A DNA stretch of 64,000 nt from Adiantum capillus-veneris (Eukaryota; Streptophyta; Polypodiopsida; Polypodiales; Pteridaceae): contig CM043944.1 of assembly GCA_014529385.2 (NCBI GenBank), positions 58,268,268-58,332,267 of the forward strand. Reading direction: 5' to 3'. Positions within the stretch are counted from its first letter, which is position 1; each line of letters begins with the position of its first letter. Shown in pieces: positions 45,561 to 57,793 of the stretch. Position numbers and translations under genes: made by a program. Under the pieces are notes generated by a model, which saw only the letters and a program-made list of their open reading frames with translations, searched no databases and was not told the origin of the DNA.

Positions 45561-47121
45561 TACATTGCGAACAACTTGACTGAAGAAGAAGAAGAGCTTT
45601 TGCTAAGCTTACTGAAAAAATACCAAGATGTCTTTGCTTAGTCTTGTAAAGATCTCAAGGACGTTGATTCAAAAATTTGTCAGCTATCATACCTATGAGA
45701 GATGATTCAAAACCAAGTAGACAATGGCCATATACTTATAATGGAACATTTTCCAAAAAGATCAAAGAAGAGATAGAGAAGCGCAAGGAAGCCAAATTCA
45801 TTTATGAAATTGAACGCACATATTGAGTGTCTCCAGTTGTGGTGGTATCCAATAAAAATGAAAAATTAAGAGTATGTGTCAATCTCAAAAAAGTGAATGC
45901 AGCCACCATTAGAGATAACTATCCTCTTCCAATCCTCACTGAGCATGTTTTATAACAAATTGCAGGAAAAGAAGCTTATATCTTTTTCGACGGATTTTCG
46001 GGGTACAATCAACTTTTGGTTGATCCAAAAGATAATCATAAAATTGTCTTTGCAATTGAATGGGGTATTTTTGCCTATAAAGTTATTTTTGGATTAATAA
46101 TGCTCCTTCCACCTTCCAAATATTGATGAGCCATGCTTTCAAAGAATATCTTAAGAATTTCTTGGAAGTATATATGGATGATTTATGTGTACATTTATCA
46201 ATCCGGGCTGATAATTTTGAACATCTCAAAAAGGTCGTTAAAAAATGTAGACTTTATAGGATTTGATTAAATCCCGAAAAGTGTATATTTATGGCCAGAC
46301 AAGGAAAATTTCTTGGACATATAGTGTCTAGAAATGGCGTAGTGACCAATATGGATAAAATTCATGTGATTGTTGAATTGCCAAGAGTGACAACAATCAA
46401 AGGGGTTCAGTCTTTCATGAGACATTGTGGATACTATAGATGATTCTTTTATATGTATGCTATAATCAAAAAACCCATGTATGGCCTGATTACACTCTTT
46501 GTATCGACTGATAAGTGTGAAGAATCCTTCATGAAGCTTAAAAAATCTCTCACTATATCCCGGATATTGAAAGCACTAGATTGGAATAAGATATTCCATG
46601 TACATGTTGATGCTTTTTATTTTTTCATTGGATGTATATTAGCTCAACCGTGGGACAAAAATATCGATTTTTCCATTTCCTATGCTAGTAGAGAGCTAAA
46701 TGTGACAGAGAAAAACTATACAATTACTAAAAGAGAAGGATTAGGGATGATCTATGCCATAAAAAAGTATAGACATTACCTATTAACCAACAAGTTTGTG
46801 TTCTTTGTGGATCACCAAGGTTTATTGTATGTGGTCAACAAGCCATGCACCACTGGAAGAATAGTGAGATGGTTCATTATTCTTTTGGAATTTGAGTTCA
46901 CTGTAGTTGTAAAAGAAGGCACAACACACCAAAGAGAAGATCATTTATCAAGGATTATTTCAGGAGAACCACCAAAAGGAGTAGAAGATGATCTACCAGA
47001 TGCATATTTGTTCTCCGTGGAAATGATACCCCGTTGGTCAGATAACATGGTTTCATTGATGACTATAGCTCAAGTGAATTCTCAAATATCACTTCCTATT
47101 ACACCAGGATTAATTGGGTAA
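45560..47121 (+). pseudogene. Element E reverse transcriptase and RNase H
   Basis: RT starts near 45560 (SLLKKYQDVFA) and is broken by many stops. The catalytic YMDD lies at 46171-46182, and RQGKFLGHIVSRNG follows as in C. From 46453 to 47121 the frame is open: VHVDAFYFFIGC (RNase H Asp), KREGLGMIYA (Glu), FFVDHQGLLYVV (Asp) and VNKPCTTGRIVRWF. An integrase N-terminal remnant (LARRLYKGNRDG) follows to about 47290. Confidence 0.85.
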
Positions 47122-47290
47122 TTGGCTATGTATCAATTACTAGTAGCTCGGAGGCTATACAAAGGAAATCGAGATGGACTATGTTTTTTGTGTATTAATC
47201 CTAAGGAGAAAACCCAATGATTGGAGTAAAGGTTTATTTACGTGATTGCAATCAATTACATGAAGCTCCTTATACACAAGGGTATGAAAA

Positions 47291-48276
47291 AAATTGCATG
47301 TTTTTTTGCATATATCTATAGAAATAACTAGATGTTAGTTTATTTATATATTTACATATATAAGAGAAATGAGCACATTGTGTAAGGAAGATTTCATCCC
47401 TGTATATTTCTTCTTCTTTTTAGATGTACTAATTTACAAATACAAGAAACAAGAGGAGATTGAAGGATTATAGATATGGAGTAAGGGATATTTATATACG
47501 ACTATTGATTTCATAAGAGACCTTCATGATCTAGAAAAATTCACTTGTGAGGGAGGCTAAGAACCAAAAGGAAAAGTTGAAGACGCTTTAGTAAACTTTA
47601 GTATAGTTCACTGAAGCGATTTGAACATTTTTGGAGTATTGCATTTGAAGAAGCCTGAATATTTAAGGTATACTCGATAAATATTATTATCATAGGACAA
47701 TAGGGAAATCCCAATATCTACAACTTCTGTAGATGGTGATAAGCCCAATAGTATTATTTCAAAGATGATTCCAAGCTTGCAAGAAACAACCCCAAAATTA
47801 TTGTTCTTGATTTTTCAATGTGTAACGCGACCCTAAATAGTCAAGTCACACTGACAGAAGCTTGAGTGAAATCAGTAGCCGTCTAGGGGTAACAACCTTG
47901 TATGATGAAACCCTAGTGGGTAGCCATGATGGACAAAAGTGAGAGTAGTGGTGATAGCAACCATGGCACCCAAACGACTAAAAAGAAATGTGCTGATTTT
48001 ATTATTATTATTATTATGATTACTATTTAGGTGAGGCTGGAAGGCTGTGATGCAGACTCATAAAGGGGTGGCAGTATGCGACTAGGTCTGTCGATCTCCT
48101 CTGCCTTCCCATGCATGGGTGTCATTATTTTTAGACATATTACCAAAGTTACTGCTCCCAACCCTCCCCCCTCTCCAAGTGCAAGCTTACACTTGCTCCC
48201 CATCTCCAGCAACCATAGCTAGTAGCTCACACACCCATTTCATACTCAGAGCACCGTATTTATCATATTGCATCCT
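47291..48276. other. No gene recognised
   Basis: AT-rich DNA without a supported coding frame. It has a short ATT run at 48001-48015. It could contain eroded remains of E's 3' half, but nothing is identifiable. Confidence 0.5.
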
Positions 48277-48332
48277 CCCCCCCCCCCCCCCCCCCCCCCC
48301 CCCCAGCCCCATATTGCTAAGGAATTTGCACT

Positions 48333-48420
<88 letters not shown>

Positions 48421-48493
48421 TGCTCTTATATTATATTTTGTACAAAATTACATATTCTGCATAATCCTTTAGTGGGAAGGATTATGGATTACA

Positions 48494-48578
<85 letters not shown>

Positions 48579-48604
48579 TATATAGATAGATAGATATATA
48601 TATT
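48277..48604. repeat. Compound microsatellite: poly-C, two CT tracts, TA tract, GATA
   Basis: A run of 28 C (48277-48304), then (CT) at 48335-48417, a 75-base unique spacer, (TC) at 48497-48527 changing directly into (TA) to 48571 and then TA/GATA mixtures to 48604. All open frames here (Pro, Leu-Ser and Tyr-Ile repeats) are artefacts of the repeats. Confidence 0.95.
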
Positions 48605-50719
48605 AACACACTCACACACACAATCTCCTTTTTCTTGCACCACTCCCACTAATGCCTATTTGCATGCCATGGTCAAAAGAAAGGCCTAACGCCTTACAAA
48701 ATACAAGGAAAATGGAAAAATGTATTGTGCTTGGGGTTGTTTGGCTGATGTGTATGTCAAATATGGGGGAAAAAACCAACTGTAATCATGGTGCCAAAGG
48801 GTAATCTTGGTGCAACATTGAGAGGCGTCTAAGAGGTAGTGGTTGCATGTAAGTGGTGATGATGCATGAGCATCAGTCATGCCAAGATCCGGTCACTATG
48901 TAAGATGCTTAATGAGTAGGAATTCTCTTTATTTTGAATCACAATCATAAGGTGGACGTGTTGATCATGATTCATTGCAAGAGCACCAATTAATTGGGAA
49001 GAAAAAAGACACAGTTTGGCCGCTTCTAAGGATGAAGAGTAGCATGGCAGGTACCTAGTTACATTCATGGATAGAGCACAAGGTTTATGGGCTTCTTGTG
49101 TGCATGGTTGAGCAATGAGTTCTCATGATGTACTCCTTGATCTTCCTACATGTGCACACACTCTATCTCCTTACGCAATCCAAAGGCACTCCTAAAATAG
49201 TAGAAACCGTAGGAAAGAATCTTTGCTATTAATGTTTTTAGAAAAGAAAATGTTACGGATATGGTACTATGTCTCACCGCTTTTGGAAAAGAATTTATAT
49301 GACAAATGAGTGGCCCTATTTGTGGATGCTTCACTTTGTCCTCTTTTTCTCATGGGACATTTTTTCTGCTTGTTTGTGTGAGAGAGAGTCTAAAATGAAC
49401 GTGTAGCAACAAATGGGGCCTTCACAAACCCTCTGTGTGTGCGTGGGGTGGAGCCAAGGAAAGGGACAAGAGATCCAAAGGGTAAGGCATGGTACATGGT
49501 AGAGGGAAGACCCCCATAGATGATTTATGTGTTTTCATCCCGCAATCCTCCAGATAGATTCTCTCTATTGCATTCCACTACCATCAGACTCTAATGTATG
49601 CAATGTTGTAAAGATTTTATTGAAAGAAGATCACTATGACAAACACATTATACACATGCTACTATTAATATTTTCTTCTTTCCATTTTTCTATGATTATT
49701 TTGAATTGTGGCATTTTCCTAGCCCTATCTTTGAAATGTAGTACACTCTTTTCATTTCTAAATTGCCACTGAAGGGTCCCCATGATTAACCCTTGACCTC
49801 TCATCTTTGATGGTAGAGGACCTTTCCCTCTCTTTTGGCTTTTGCACTCCACATAGAAATATTCCCAAATAAAAATCAAACTGGTGCACCTACATCACCA
49901 AGGACGTCATTTTCAATCTTGAGTAGAGCATGGCAATTGGCCTGGACTATGGAGACAACTATCATAGTATTGCAGTGCAAGCAACCCCTGGGGATTCACC
50001 ATGGAAAACTTATCGCACCATGTAAGTGCAAGGGAGGGTTTTTTTTTACAAGTTACATAAGCGTATAAGTTAGGGGCATTCCCCCAATAAGTTATTTCCC
50101 AAGCTTAAAAATAAGGGAGGGGGTATCATATTTATGTGGGGGGGGGGGGGGCAACATGACCCGGGTTGATTAGTTGTAACGATTGGTCACCAATGTAAAC
50201 TATAATTTGGATGAATTTAGGGAAAGAGTTTTATTAGTTCACACATCAAATTTTGCATCAAGCCGGTCATAGATAAGGGATGATTTGGAGCAGGTCAAGG
50301 GAGGATTTACACCAGCTTTGGATGGGTCAGAATTGGACGAGTAGCCTGAGTGCAGGCTGATCGGGAACATAGTTTGAAATTCAAAATAAGGCACATTGAG
50401 GTACATCTAGTTATCAACATAAGTGGTTCCTTAGTACATTGCTAATCACTATGTTACACACTCTTTGACTAGTTTTACCCAGTTAGATCATGTGAGACCT
50501 AAAATTTATATGTAAGACAGGGGTATGATAGTTTTCTTCATTAATTGTCGTATAAGCGTAGAAAGGGGGCTCATATTCACTAATATGAGTCGTATATAGG
50601 GGTTTTATCAAAGTTGTCTACTCGTAGGTGGCGTCTTTTTTTGTACATAGAGTGAATCCCCCAGGAAGCAACTAGGCAATGATTATATAGATGTTCCACA
50701 AATTTACTAGAAAGGAAAG

Positions 50720-50721
<2 letters not shown>
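48605..50721. other. No gene recognised; G14 homopolymer
   Basis: Low-complexity intergenic sequence with a run of 14 G at 50138-50151. Frames of up to 120 codons occur on both strands but none shows a protein motif or plausible composition. Confidence 0.5.

Positions 50722-50799
<78 letters not shown>
50722..50799. repeat. AT microsatellite (39 units)
   Basis: Uninterrupted AT dinucleotides, immediately before the second copy of the F-type LTR repeat. Confidence 0.95.
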
Positions 50800-50800
<1 letters not shown>

Positions 50801-50807
50801 TATTGAG

Positions 50808-51118
50808 AAGACAAAGAAAGAGATGATATGCAGAGAGTGCAACCCCGAAGTGTGTAGAATACGCACACAAGGTGGTATATATAGAGAGGGAACCCAAGGA
50901 TATATTTAGAGTAGCTTGACGTATAAACTCAACATCCCCACTCAAACAAGGGTCCCTAATTGTGGATGAGAAAACCCTTGGGGGCTCAAGGAAAAAAACC
51001 CACAGCCCTATATATACCCACCTTTATATTAATTTATGGTTGAATTTACAAAAATGATTTATAATAAGCTACATCACTCATGTTACATACAACGCTAACC
51101 TCAAAGGATCAATAAAAT
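50808..51118. repeat. Second copy of the F-type LTR repeat, left part
   Basis: It is similar to 39385-39690 (shared AACCCAAGG/AACCAAGG, CTCAAACAAGGGTCCCT, TACATCACT, CCTCAAAG). It breaks off at AAAAT (51114-51118) where element G begins. The matching continuation is at 55539. Confidence 0.6.
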
Positions 51119-52711
51119 TATCATAAAAACTAATATCTAATACTCCCAAATGATTTTTTGATGTTAAACTGATCATTCAATATGGGGAAGTACTAGGGGA
51201 GTAAAAGCTAGAAAATTGGTAAGGCTACCAGACTGGTCTCAGGGATCCAAAGGAGGAAATATAGGGATCCAAAGGGTATCAGTATGCAAAAGAGAAATGT
51301 GCTTCAATGGGGCTTAAAAGACCTATGGTTCAACCCCATTAAGACTTCCATAGGCTAAAGTTCCTAATTTTAATTGTATAATCTAAAGGCCAAAGAAGGG
51401 GAAATATTGGATGGTCATGGGAAGACTAAAAAGTCTTCCCACATCCCTAGGAAGGAGGGGGCGAGCCTTTATTATAGGAGATGAGAGAGAAACACACACA
51501 CACATACACACACACACACTCCAAAGATCCCCCTTTACACAAAGGGAATATTGGATACATGTTAGGCTCCTAGGCCATTTGCACCCAAGCTCCCCTCAAA
51601 TCCTATTGGATGGCCATAGAGGTGGACCAATGAGAATGAGGCTAGAGTAAAGTTAGTCTAATCAATTTAAAAAATGATTGATAAAAGAACCAATAGGAAT
51701 TAAGCTCCCTAGAAGACTATTGGACAGTCTACGAAGGGGTCCAATGAGCATCCAACAACCCAATGGCTTGCCTAATTCATATTGGCCAGAAGAATAATTA
51801 AGAGGTCCAATGAGAGTTTAATTGAATTATTTAATTACCTAAAGATCTCACAAAAGGGAAAAGGGGGACACTTCTCAAAAGGATATCAATTAATTATGCT
51901 TCTATTTTGTGATTGGCTAAGCTTTATAGGAGCCAATGGGAGGCCAGCATGAGAAAATAACAAGAGGGGTTGACCAATATGAGAGAGAGGGATGAATTTT
52001 ACTCTAACACAATGCTACACACACACACGCACACACAGACACACACATACAAACCGCATGTGCAAGAAGAACTCCATCTCCTTGTCCAAGCATTGAGAAG
52101 TAGAGGCCTACACCAACAACTCTTGTCTATGGAAAGCAAATCCAACCAAGAGCCAAGATTCAATGGCATGCTCACTTCCTCTACTATGCTAATTATAAAT
52201 CTAAGCTATGCTATTAGAGTGATTATGTGAGAAGAATACTTTTTTCTTGTAAGGTACATCTTCTTGCTCTCAATCTATCCTCATTCCCTGCTAGCTCTCA
52301 CCATTTTTGAAGGTGTGTGAGGTCTTGGGATTGAGGCTAGGGACAATAGGTGTGTTTTTCAAGAATAATTTGGTGCATGAAGCTTCCAACTTCATTGTAC
52401 TAATTAGTTTTGTCAAGGAGCACAATGACTGTATTGTACAAAAGTCTCATTTGATTGGAGAAGCTATGATACAAAGCCTTTATGGCGGGGGGACGGGTTC
52501 CATGTAAATCCAATCCTCAAATGCTATCAATTGTTCTATTTCTATCTCTTTTCAAGTATTGTCAATGCCAAACTAGCTAGGTGTAAATTTCTATGTTCCT
52601 TTCTCAAATTAAGTACTCTCTCTATGCTTATAAGGAACTTGTTCTTAATGAAATGCTCACTATGTTATCAATTTCCGCTACACACAAGTTACTAGGGCAT
52701 TAAATGTTACA
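51119..52711 (+). repeat. Element G 5' LTR
   Basis: The right end GTTACA is followed by the PBS. The left end is placed by similarity to H's LTR (H has TGTCATAATAAC, here TATCATAAAAAC). It contains AC microsatellites (about 51491-51520 and 52016-52049) and about 800 bp (51370-52165) absent from H's LTR. The last 500 bp match 55037-55538 closely. Confidence 0.65.
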
Positions 52712-52712
52712 T

Positions 52713-52724
52713 TGGTATTAGATC
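52713..52724 (+). other. Element G primer-binding site
   Basis: TGGTATTAGATC follows the LTR end by one base. It is a two-mismatch version of the initiator tRNA-Met site. Copy H has TGGTACCAGAGC at the same place. Confidence 0.8.
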
Positions 52725-53123
52725 TATTGGTTTCTCTTTTCTTACTCAAGATGAGAGGTCCTCAAGCTTGCTACAAATTGTTGGTGTTATTAATTGCAAA
52801 AGAGTAGGTAGAATAGGGATTTTTCATCCTTGAACCACGTCTGTGTTATGTTGTTAACTGCGATATCGTTGAGAGCTATGATCTTAATAATGGAATCCTA
52901 CGGGGCTTGCCCTTGGCTTAACCATTATTGAGCTATTAGAAGCTTGATAGGAACCGGGGCTGTCTTGGCTCTATTGAACCCTCTATTCTATTCATTGAAA
53001 TTAATAATATTCGAGCCATAGGTATAGATACTTGAGTTCTTAACTTTGAAGGTAAAGAGGAGTAGCAACTAGGGCTTGAAGTGCCAAAGTACAAGTAAAA
53101 ATTTACACCTAAAACTTGCTAGT

Positions 53124-54660
53124 ATGACTGACAAGGGAAAAGATATTGAAATGACTGTTGATAGCTTTGATTTTTCTAATGAAAGAGCAACTAATGATGC
53201 CCCTATACTTGTAAATTATCTTGTTTCTAGGCTTCAACAAGCCCTGGGCAATCTATCCCTCCAAGGTGAAGTGCTACAGCAATTGTGCACCCACGGTATT
53301 CTCCAAACTCCCCACCAAGAAGAGAGAGTACCTAGGAATCCTCCTTGTGAGACTTTCAAAAGAGGACTCTCTCCGATGAGGAAAGAAGAGGAGGATCCGT
53401 ACGAAGGGCTCAAAAGTTTAATAGTTGATGACGCATCTCCCTCCGAAAGGAGAACCCAAGTTTCAACTGTAAAGCCTCCACCGAAAGAACGAGAAAGAAG
53501 TGAGTCTCCTGCTACCTCGACGGAGATGGCTCTACAAAAACGGCAGGCAAAAAGCTCTCCAATACCCCTTAAACGGAGAAGACCATCGTATACTCCTCTA
53601 CACCATAATTCAAAGAGGGAAGAGAGAAAACAAGAGAAGAAAAAGGCAAGAAAGAGGTCATCCTCTTCTCCATCTTCCTCATCCTCTTCCTCTTCTAAAG
53701 AAAGTGATGGTGCATACAAGGAGGAACAAGGGAAGAAAAAGGCAAGAAAGAGGTCACCCTCTTCTCCATCCTCCTCATACTCTTACTCTTTTGAATAAAG
53801 TGATGGTGCATCTCTTGAACCACCTAAAAGAAGAGGCCATTGGAAATCCTATGCCGCCTGGAAGAGGTGTTCCAAGCTCAAAAAGTTCAAAGAGGGAGGA
53901 AAGAACATCTCTTTCCTTACCTACGATGGCACTTTTGGTTCTACGGACAAAGTGTTGGCCTTTATCCAACAATTTGGTGTGGCATTTGGAGATGAGGGCT
54001 TCAGAGAGTCCTCTAAGCTACGTCATGTAGCTAGGAATTTTCAAAAGTCTATGAGAAAAGAGTGAAGCTCCACAAACATGGAAAGCTTTAAGAACTTCAA
54101 TCATGAAGCAGTTTTTGGCTACCAATGCCAAAGACAAAGTACTCACCGAATGGCGAAGCTTAAATCTCTCTCCATACGAATAAATATGTAGACAAGTTTT
54201 GGGATGTACACCTCAAAGAAACTGTCTTCAAAAAGATGGATTTTGGAGAAGAAAAAAAAACAATTTTATGCGGGTTTAACTGAGGATATGACGGAGTATG
54301 CTAACTCCCAAAGACCACGCACCATATCTGCAGTCGTACACCACACCATGGTGGCTTCAAGAACCAATTTCCAAGAAGGGGATATGAGAAATCTTAAGCC
54401 CACATAAAACAAGGACCGTAATGAGCCTAAGGGGAAGGACAATGTCCAAAAGTCTCCCAAAGGCAACACCAACAAAAACAAAGCTAAGGAGAAGGGAGTT
54501 TATAAAGGCAAAAATAAACTATCTTCTGAAGAGCTAGAGTGTTATCGAAAAGATACCCGTTGTTTCAACTGCGGGGAGCAAGGGAATTCCTGTTGTGCTT
54601 GTGCCCACAAGAATACACGTAATGAGCCTGCTTGAGCTACCTTGGTCGAAATTCAAGAAG
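53124..54660 (+). pseudogene. Element G gag with basic/serine-rich repeats and a degenerate knuckle
   Basis: The start ATG at 53124 aligns with H's ATG at 63149, and both lie about 400 bases after the PBS. The N-terminal 90 residues are conserved (NDAPILVNYLVSRLQQALGN). A linker follows with two copies of KKKARKRSSSSPSSS-type sequence. The first frame stops at 53796, after which reading continues in the same frame. The capsid core is FLTYDGTFGSTDKVLAFI, with frame changes and stops after 54060. The knuckle CFNCGEQGNSCCAC near 54563 has Asn in place of the zinc-binding His. Confidence 0.78.
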
Positions 54661-55029
54661 AGGATGCTCATCACAAAGGATCTCCTCTATGCCATGATTG
54701 GGGAAAGGCAAGAGAACATGATGATTTTATTCTCTTTGACCCTGATTCTACTCAATTTCATATCCACAGAGTTGTCCACCAAGCTAGGCATCCAAGCCTA
54801 TGAGATGGGAGATTTTCTACCTACCGATGTTGCTTTCAAGGGTCAAGAAGCCTCAGTCACTCCCTTAATTGGGAAATTGAGGTTCCATGTCCAAAGCTAT
54901 AAGGACAAGGAGGATTTCTTCATCTCTCCTCTCAAGCACAAGGATGTAATCCTAGGGGCACCATGGTTTGGTCACATGGCTGCCAATGTTAAATTCCCTA
55001 AGAGGAAAATCTACTTTAGGTTCAAGTAA
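54661..55029 (+). pseudogene. Element G protease, frameshifted
   Basis: The active-site region reads FDPDST at 54735-54752, probably from a Gly-containing DPGST site (the third residue is Asp here). A frameshift then leads to NFISTELSTKLGIQ and, near the end, VILGAPWFGHM, a typical retropepsin C-terminal motif. It stops at 55027-55029, just before the deletion junction with the LTR. Confidence 0.7.
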
Positions 55030-55036
55030 AACGATA

Positions 55037-55538
55037 TTTAGAGTGATTATGTGAGGAGAATACTTTTTTCTCGTAAGATACATCTTCTTCCTCTCAATCT
55101 ATCATGATTCCCTGCTATCTCTCATCATTTTTGAAGGGGTGTGAGGTCTTGGGACTGATGCTAGAGACACTAGGTGTGTTTTTCAAGCATAATTTGGTGC
55201 ATGAAGCTTCCAAATTCATTGTACCAACTAGTTTTGTCAAGGAACACAAAGATCGTATTGTACAAAAGTCTCCTTTGATGGGAGAAGCTATAATACAAAG
55301 TCTTTATGAAGGAGGGACCGTCGGCTCCATGTAAATCTGGTCCTCAACTGTTGTCAATAGTTCTATTTCTCTCTCTTTTTAAGTATTGGCAATGCCAAAT
55401 TAGTTAGGTGTGAATTGCTATGTTGCTTTCTCAAATTAAGTACACTCTCTATGCTCATTAGGAACTTGTTCTTAATGAAATGCTCACTATGTTATCAATT
55501 TCCGCTACACACAAGTTACTAGTGCATTAAATGTTACA
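55037..55538 (+). repeat. Element G 3' LTR remnant
   Basis: It matches 52211-52711 (TAGAGTGATTATGTGAG...GTTACA) with about 90 percent identity by eye. Its first ~1.1 kb is missing. Confidence 0.85.
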
Positions 55539-55760
55539 GAAATGATTTTATTAACTCTTCAAATACTTGAAAGAATGCTTTGAATCATCTTCAACTTCGA
55601 TAAACATATACAATCTTTGAGATACTTCACTTTGTCTTTAAGTTATGTATAATCTATCAATATCACAAAATCAAAGAGCACAAGATGGAAATCCTATCAA
55701 TGTTAGAGAAATAAACAGACATAATGTCTTTAGAGATGGTTTTTAACGCTTCAATATCAA
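55539..55760. repeat. Second copy of the F-type LTR repeat, right part
   Basis: It resembles 39740-39900 (CTTCAAC, CTTTGAG, ACTTCA, AATCAAA, ATCAATGTTA, ATAATGTCTTTAGAGATGGTT against ACAATGTCTTTGGAGACGGTT). Together with 50808-51118 it forms the repeat into which G inserted. Confidence 0.55.
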
Positions 55761-56880
55761 GTATTATTATTTGTGGTCTAAGAATCTTAGATATTCTAGG
55801 TACTTCTCAAGCTGGAAGAGTTGAGTATATTTACATTGTGTCTCTCATGCACTATAGGTTAGCATAAGAGTCAAAGTCTATGTATATTGAGTCTGGTGAC
55901 GTGAAGGAGGAAGTCCAAAAGACACTCACACACTGAGCACAATGAGTTATGAGTGGAGGAATTCTACATCCAAAAACCCATGTTGGAAACATCGAAGCTA
56001 TTGCGACATACTTTGATATCACATGTGCTATATTTGTTCATTGAAGCATCCATCAACTCCATCTTTCATACTACATGCTTTTGCTTGACAAATTTTGCAT
56101 ATGTGTCGAGAGTGTTCCATAATTGGCACTTGCATTAGGCACTCTTCATTTGTTTCTCCCAAACACTCACATTGCATGAAAGGTACTTTAAGTCCAACTA
56201 CTCAGCTCCATTAAGAGAGTATACAAAAGGAGCTTTTTCCCACTAGGTTTTGTCCCTTTGGTCATCTAGGTTTTAAGACCCTAATCTAGATACACCCATC
56301 ACCATCCTCTTGTATATATTTCTTTTACATCAACAATAAGAAAATAGCTATGCAAATCAATTGACAACAACTTGGAGCTACATATGAATATTCCAACATA
56401 CTTATCAATAAAAAATCTTACATTCAAGGACAACAACCAAGCTTCATCAAACATGGGAAAAACAAAGAATGGCATACAAAGAAAGTAGACAAATAAGTAC
56501 AACTTCAACAAGAGATCTCTCAACAATAAACATAAGGAGCTCAACAATGCTGAAGTTAATGAAGTATTGCAGGATACCAAGGGTGGGTCTATCATCAAGT
56601 CAGTGACAAAGGCAGGTACATCAAAATAAATCTTCACAACCAAAAGTGGCAACAAAGAGTAGAATGAGCAAAAAATGTACAATTGCATTGACAATTGAAT
56701 TCCAACACATGCATCAAGAAGAACATAGTAGGTATGAAAAACTCAAGGAAGGCGGGAGTGTCATCAATGACAAAGCATACAAGGATAAAGAACAACCTTG
56801 AAGACAAAGTTAATGGCAACCCTAACAACAACATTGCACATGGTCACATCAGAGGACGACATGAGCTAGGAAGAGGGGAA
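55761..56880. other. No gene recognised; purine-rich end
   Basis: AT-rich and without recognisable domains. The last bases, AGGAAGAGGGGAA (56868-56880), look like a polypurine tract in front of the candidate LTR that follows, so the right part may be the 3' end of an otherwise unrecognisable element. Confidence 0.45.
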
Positions 56881-57793
56881 TGTTAGCAGATTGACCGAAC
56901 AGACACCCACCTCACTAGACACATAGCCAAAAATCACATTTGTACTTTATTGTTTTTCTGAGCTAGTATAGTGATAGTCTGTGTAGATCCTAATTCCAGA
57001 GTAACAAGTCGATTCCCTCAGTTCTAATTGTTTCATGATATGTGCAAAGGTCCATGTGAACGGGCCACTGGCCATTTAGAAAGCCCTATGTATAAAGTTT
57101 AATAACTATAATGTGAAAAAGGGGACTTATCTTTGGAAGAGAAGAGAGCTTTGATGTACGTACGCTCAAGCGACTACAAAGCTCCAACTAGTAATCAACA
57201 TAACTAATGATTGGATAATCTATTTTCAATTTTGAAACTTACATTGTGTTCCTTTTTCCTTAATCTTTCATTCAAGCATAAGCATTTTCAGTTTTTTTGA
57301 GGCTTGTGACTATGGGTTAGTGAATCTAATCTTAAAATTTGAGTGCTTAAATCAAAATTTTTGACGTTTTGAACATAGGAGAGTGTTCGTAGACCATATG
57401 GTGACCTTTTTGGATAGTTTTGTTGTAGTTTTCAGGACCTTTTTCATGATGGATTATGATTTTGATACATTGTCAAATTGCAACTAGACTTGGTAGGATA
57501 GTGTCCCAATGTGTCTTAGACCTCCTCCTAAAGTTTTTTTGCATTTTGACTTTGTTTGAGTGTCAAAATGGCGTGATGACTTAGAGCGGTGAGAAGGAAA
57601 TATAAAGCCTCTTGGATCATTGAGTGTTTGTTTGCCTGTTAAGTTGTTGCATTAGCTTTTTAGGTTCACTTCTTGAGATTGACAACCTCAAAGAGTCTAT
57701 GTGTCCCATCCAAGTCACTTCTGTGAGTATTGATATATTATGTTAGTGCTAGATAGCTATGCTATAGACGTCCATTGCGGTGACCTGCTAGCA
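56881..57793 (+). repeat. Candidate LTR (913 bp) after a polypurine tract
   Basis: It starts TGTTAGCAG directly after AGGAAGAGGGGAA and ends CTGCTAGCA, an 8-of-9 inverted match of its own start. Element C's LTR also starts TGTTAGCAG and is 927 bp long, but the interiors do not obviously align. No second copy or target duplication was found, so this is a candidate only. Confidence 0.45.

Larger units (their letters stand above)
40456..47290 (+). mobile_element. Element E: decayed Gypsy relative of element C
   Basis: Gag, nucleocapsid, protease, RT, RNase H and the first residues of integrase occur in the same order and with the same wording as in C (MNLRSGR, GNTTLL, VNKPCTTGRIVRWFII). No LTR or PBS was found on the left and the copy ends in the integrase N-terminus near 47290. 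It is far more damaged than C, so it is an older, truncated member of the C family or of a sister family. Confidence 0.8.
51119..55538 (+). mobile_element. Element G: Gypsy-type retrotransposon with internal deletion (gag and protease only)
   Basis: 5' LTR (51119-52711), initiator-Met PBS, 400-base leader, gag with Ser/Arg-Lys repeats, protease end, then a direct jump into the last ~500 bp of an LTR (55037-55538). RT, RNase H, integrase and most of the 3' LTR are missing. Flanks read AAAAT (51114-51118) and GAAAT (55539-55543), a plausible 5-bp duplication with one change, and the host repeat continues across. Element H (61914 onward) is a second copy of the family. Confidence 0.75.

Noticed and set aside
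40456-47290. E as a direct fragment of C produced by recent duplication
   Set aside because: Protein similarity is clear but nucleotide divergence and indels are extensive. It is an old relative.
48119-48585. Open frames of about 100 codons through the poly-C/CT/TA repeats
   Set aside because: They encode only Pro, Leu-Ser or Tyr-Ile repeats created by the microsatellites.
50580-50945. 121-codon minus-strand frame
   Set aside because: Its middle is the AT microsatellite (Ile-Tyr repeat) and its ends have no motif.
53076-53123. Upstream start of G's gag at 53076
   Set aside because: The codon is TTG and the 16 residues are not shared with H. The ATG at 53124 aligns with H's 63149.
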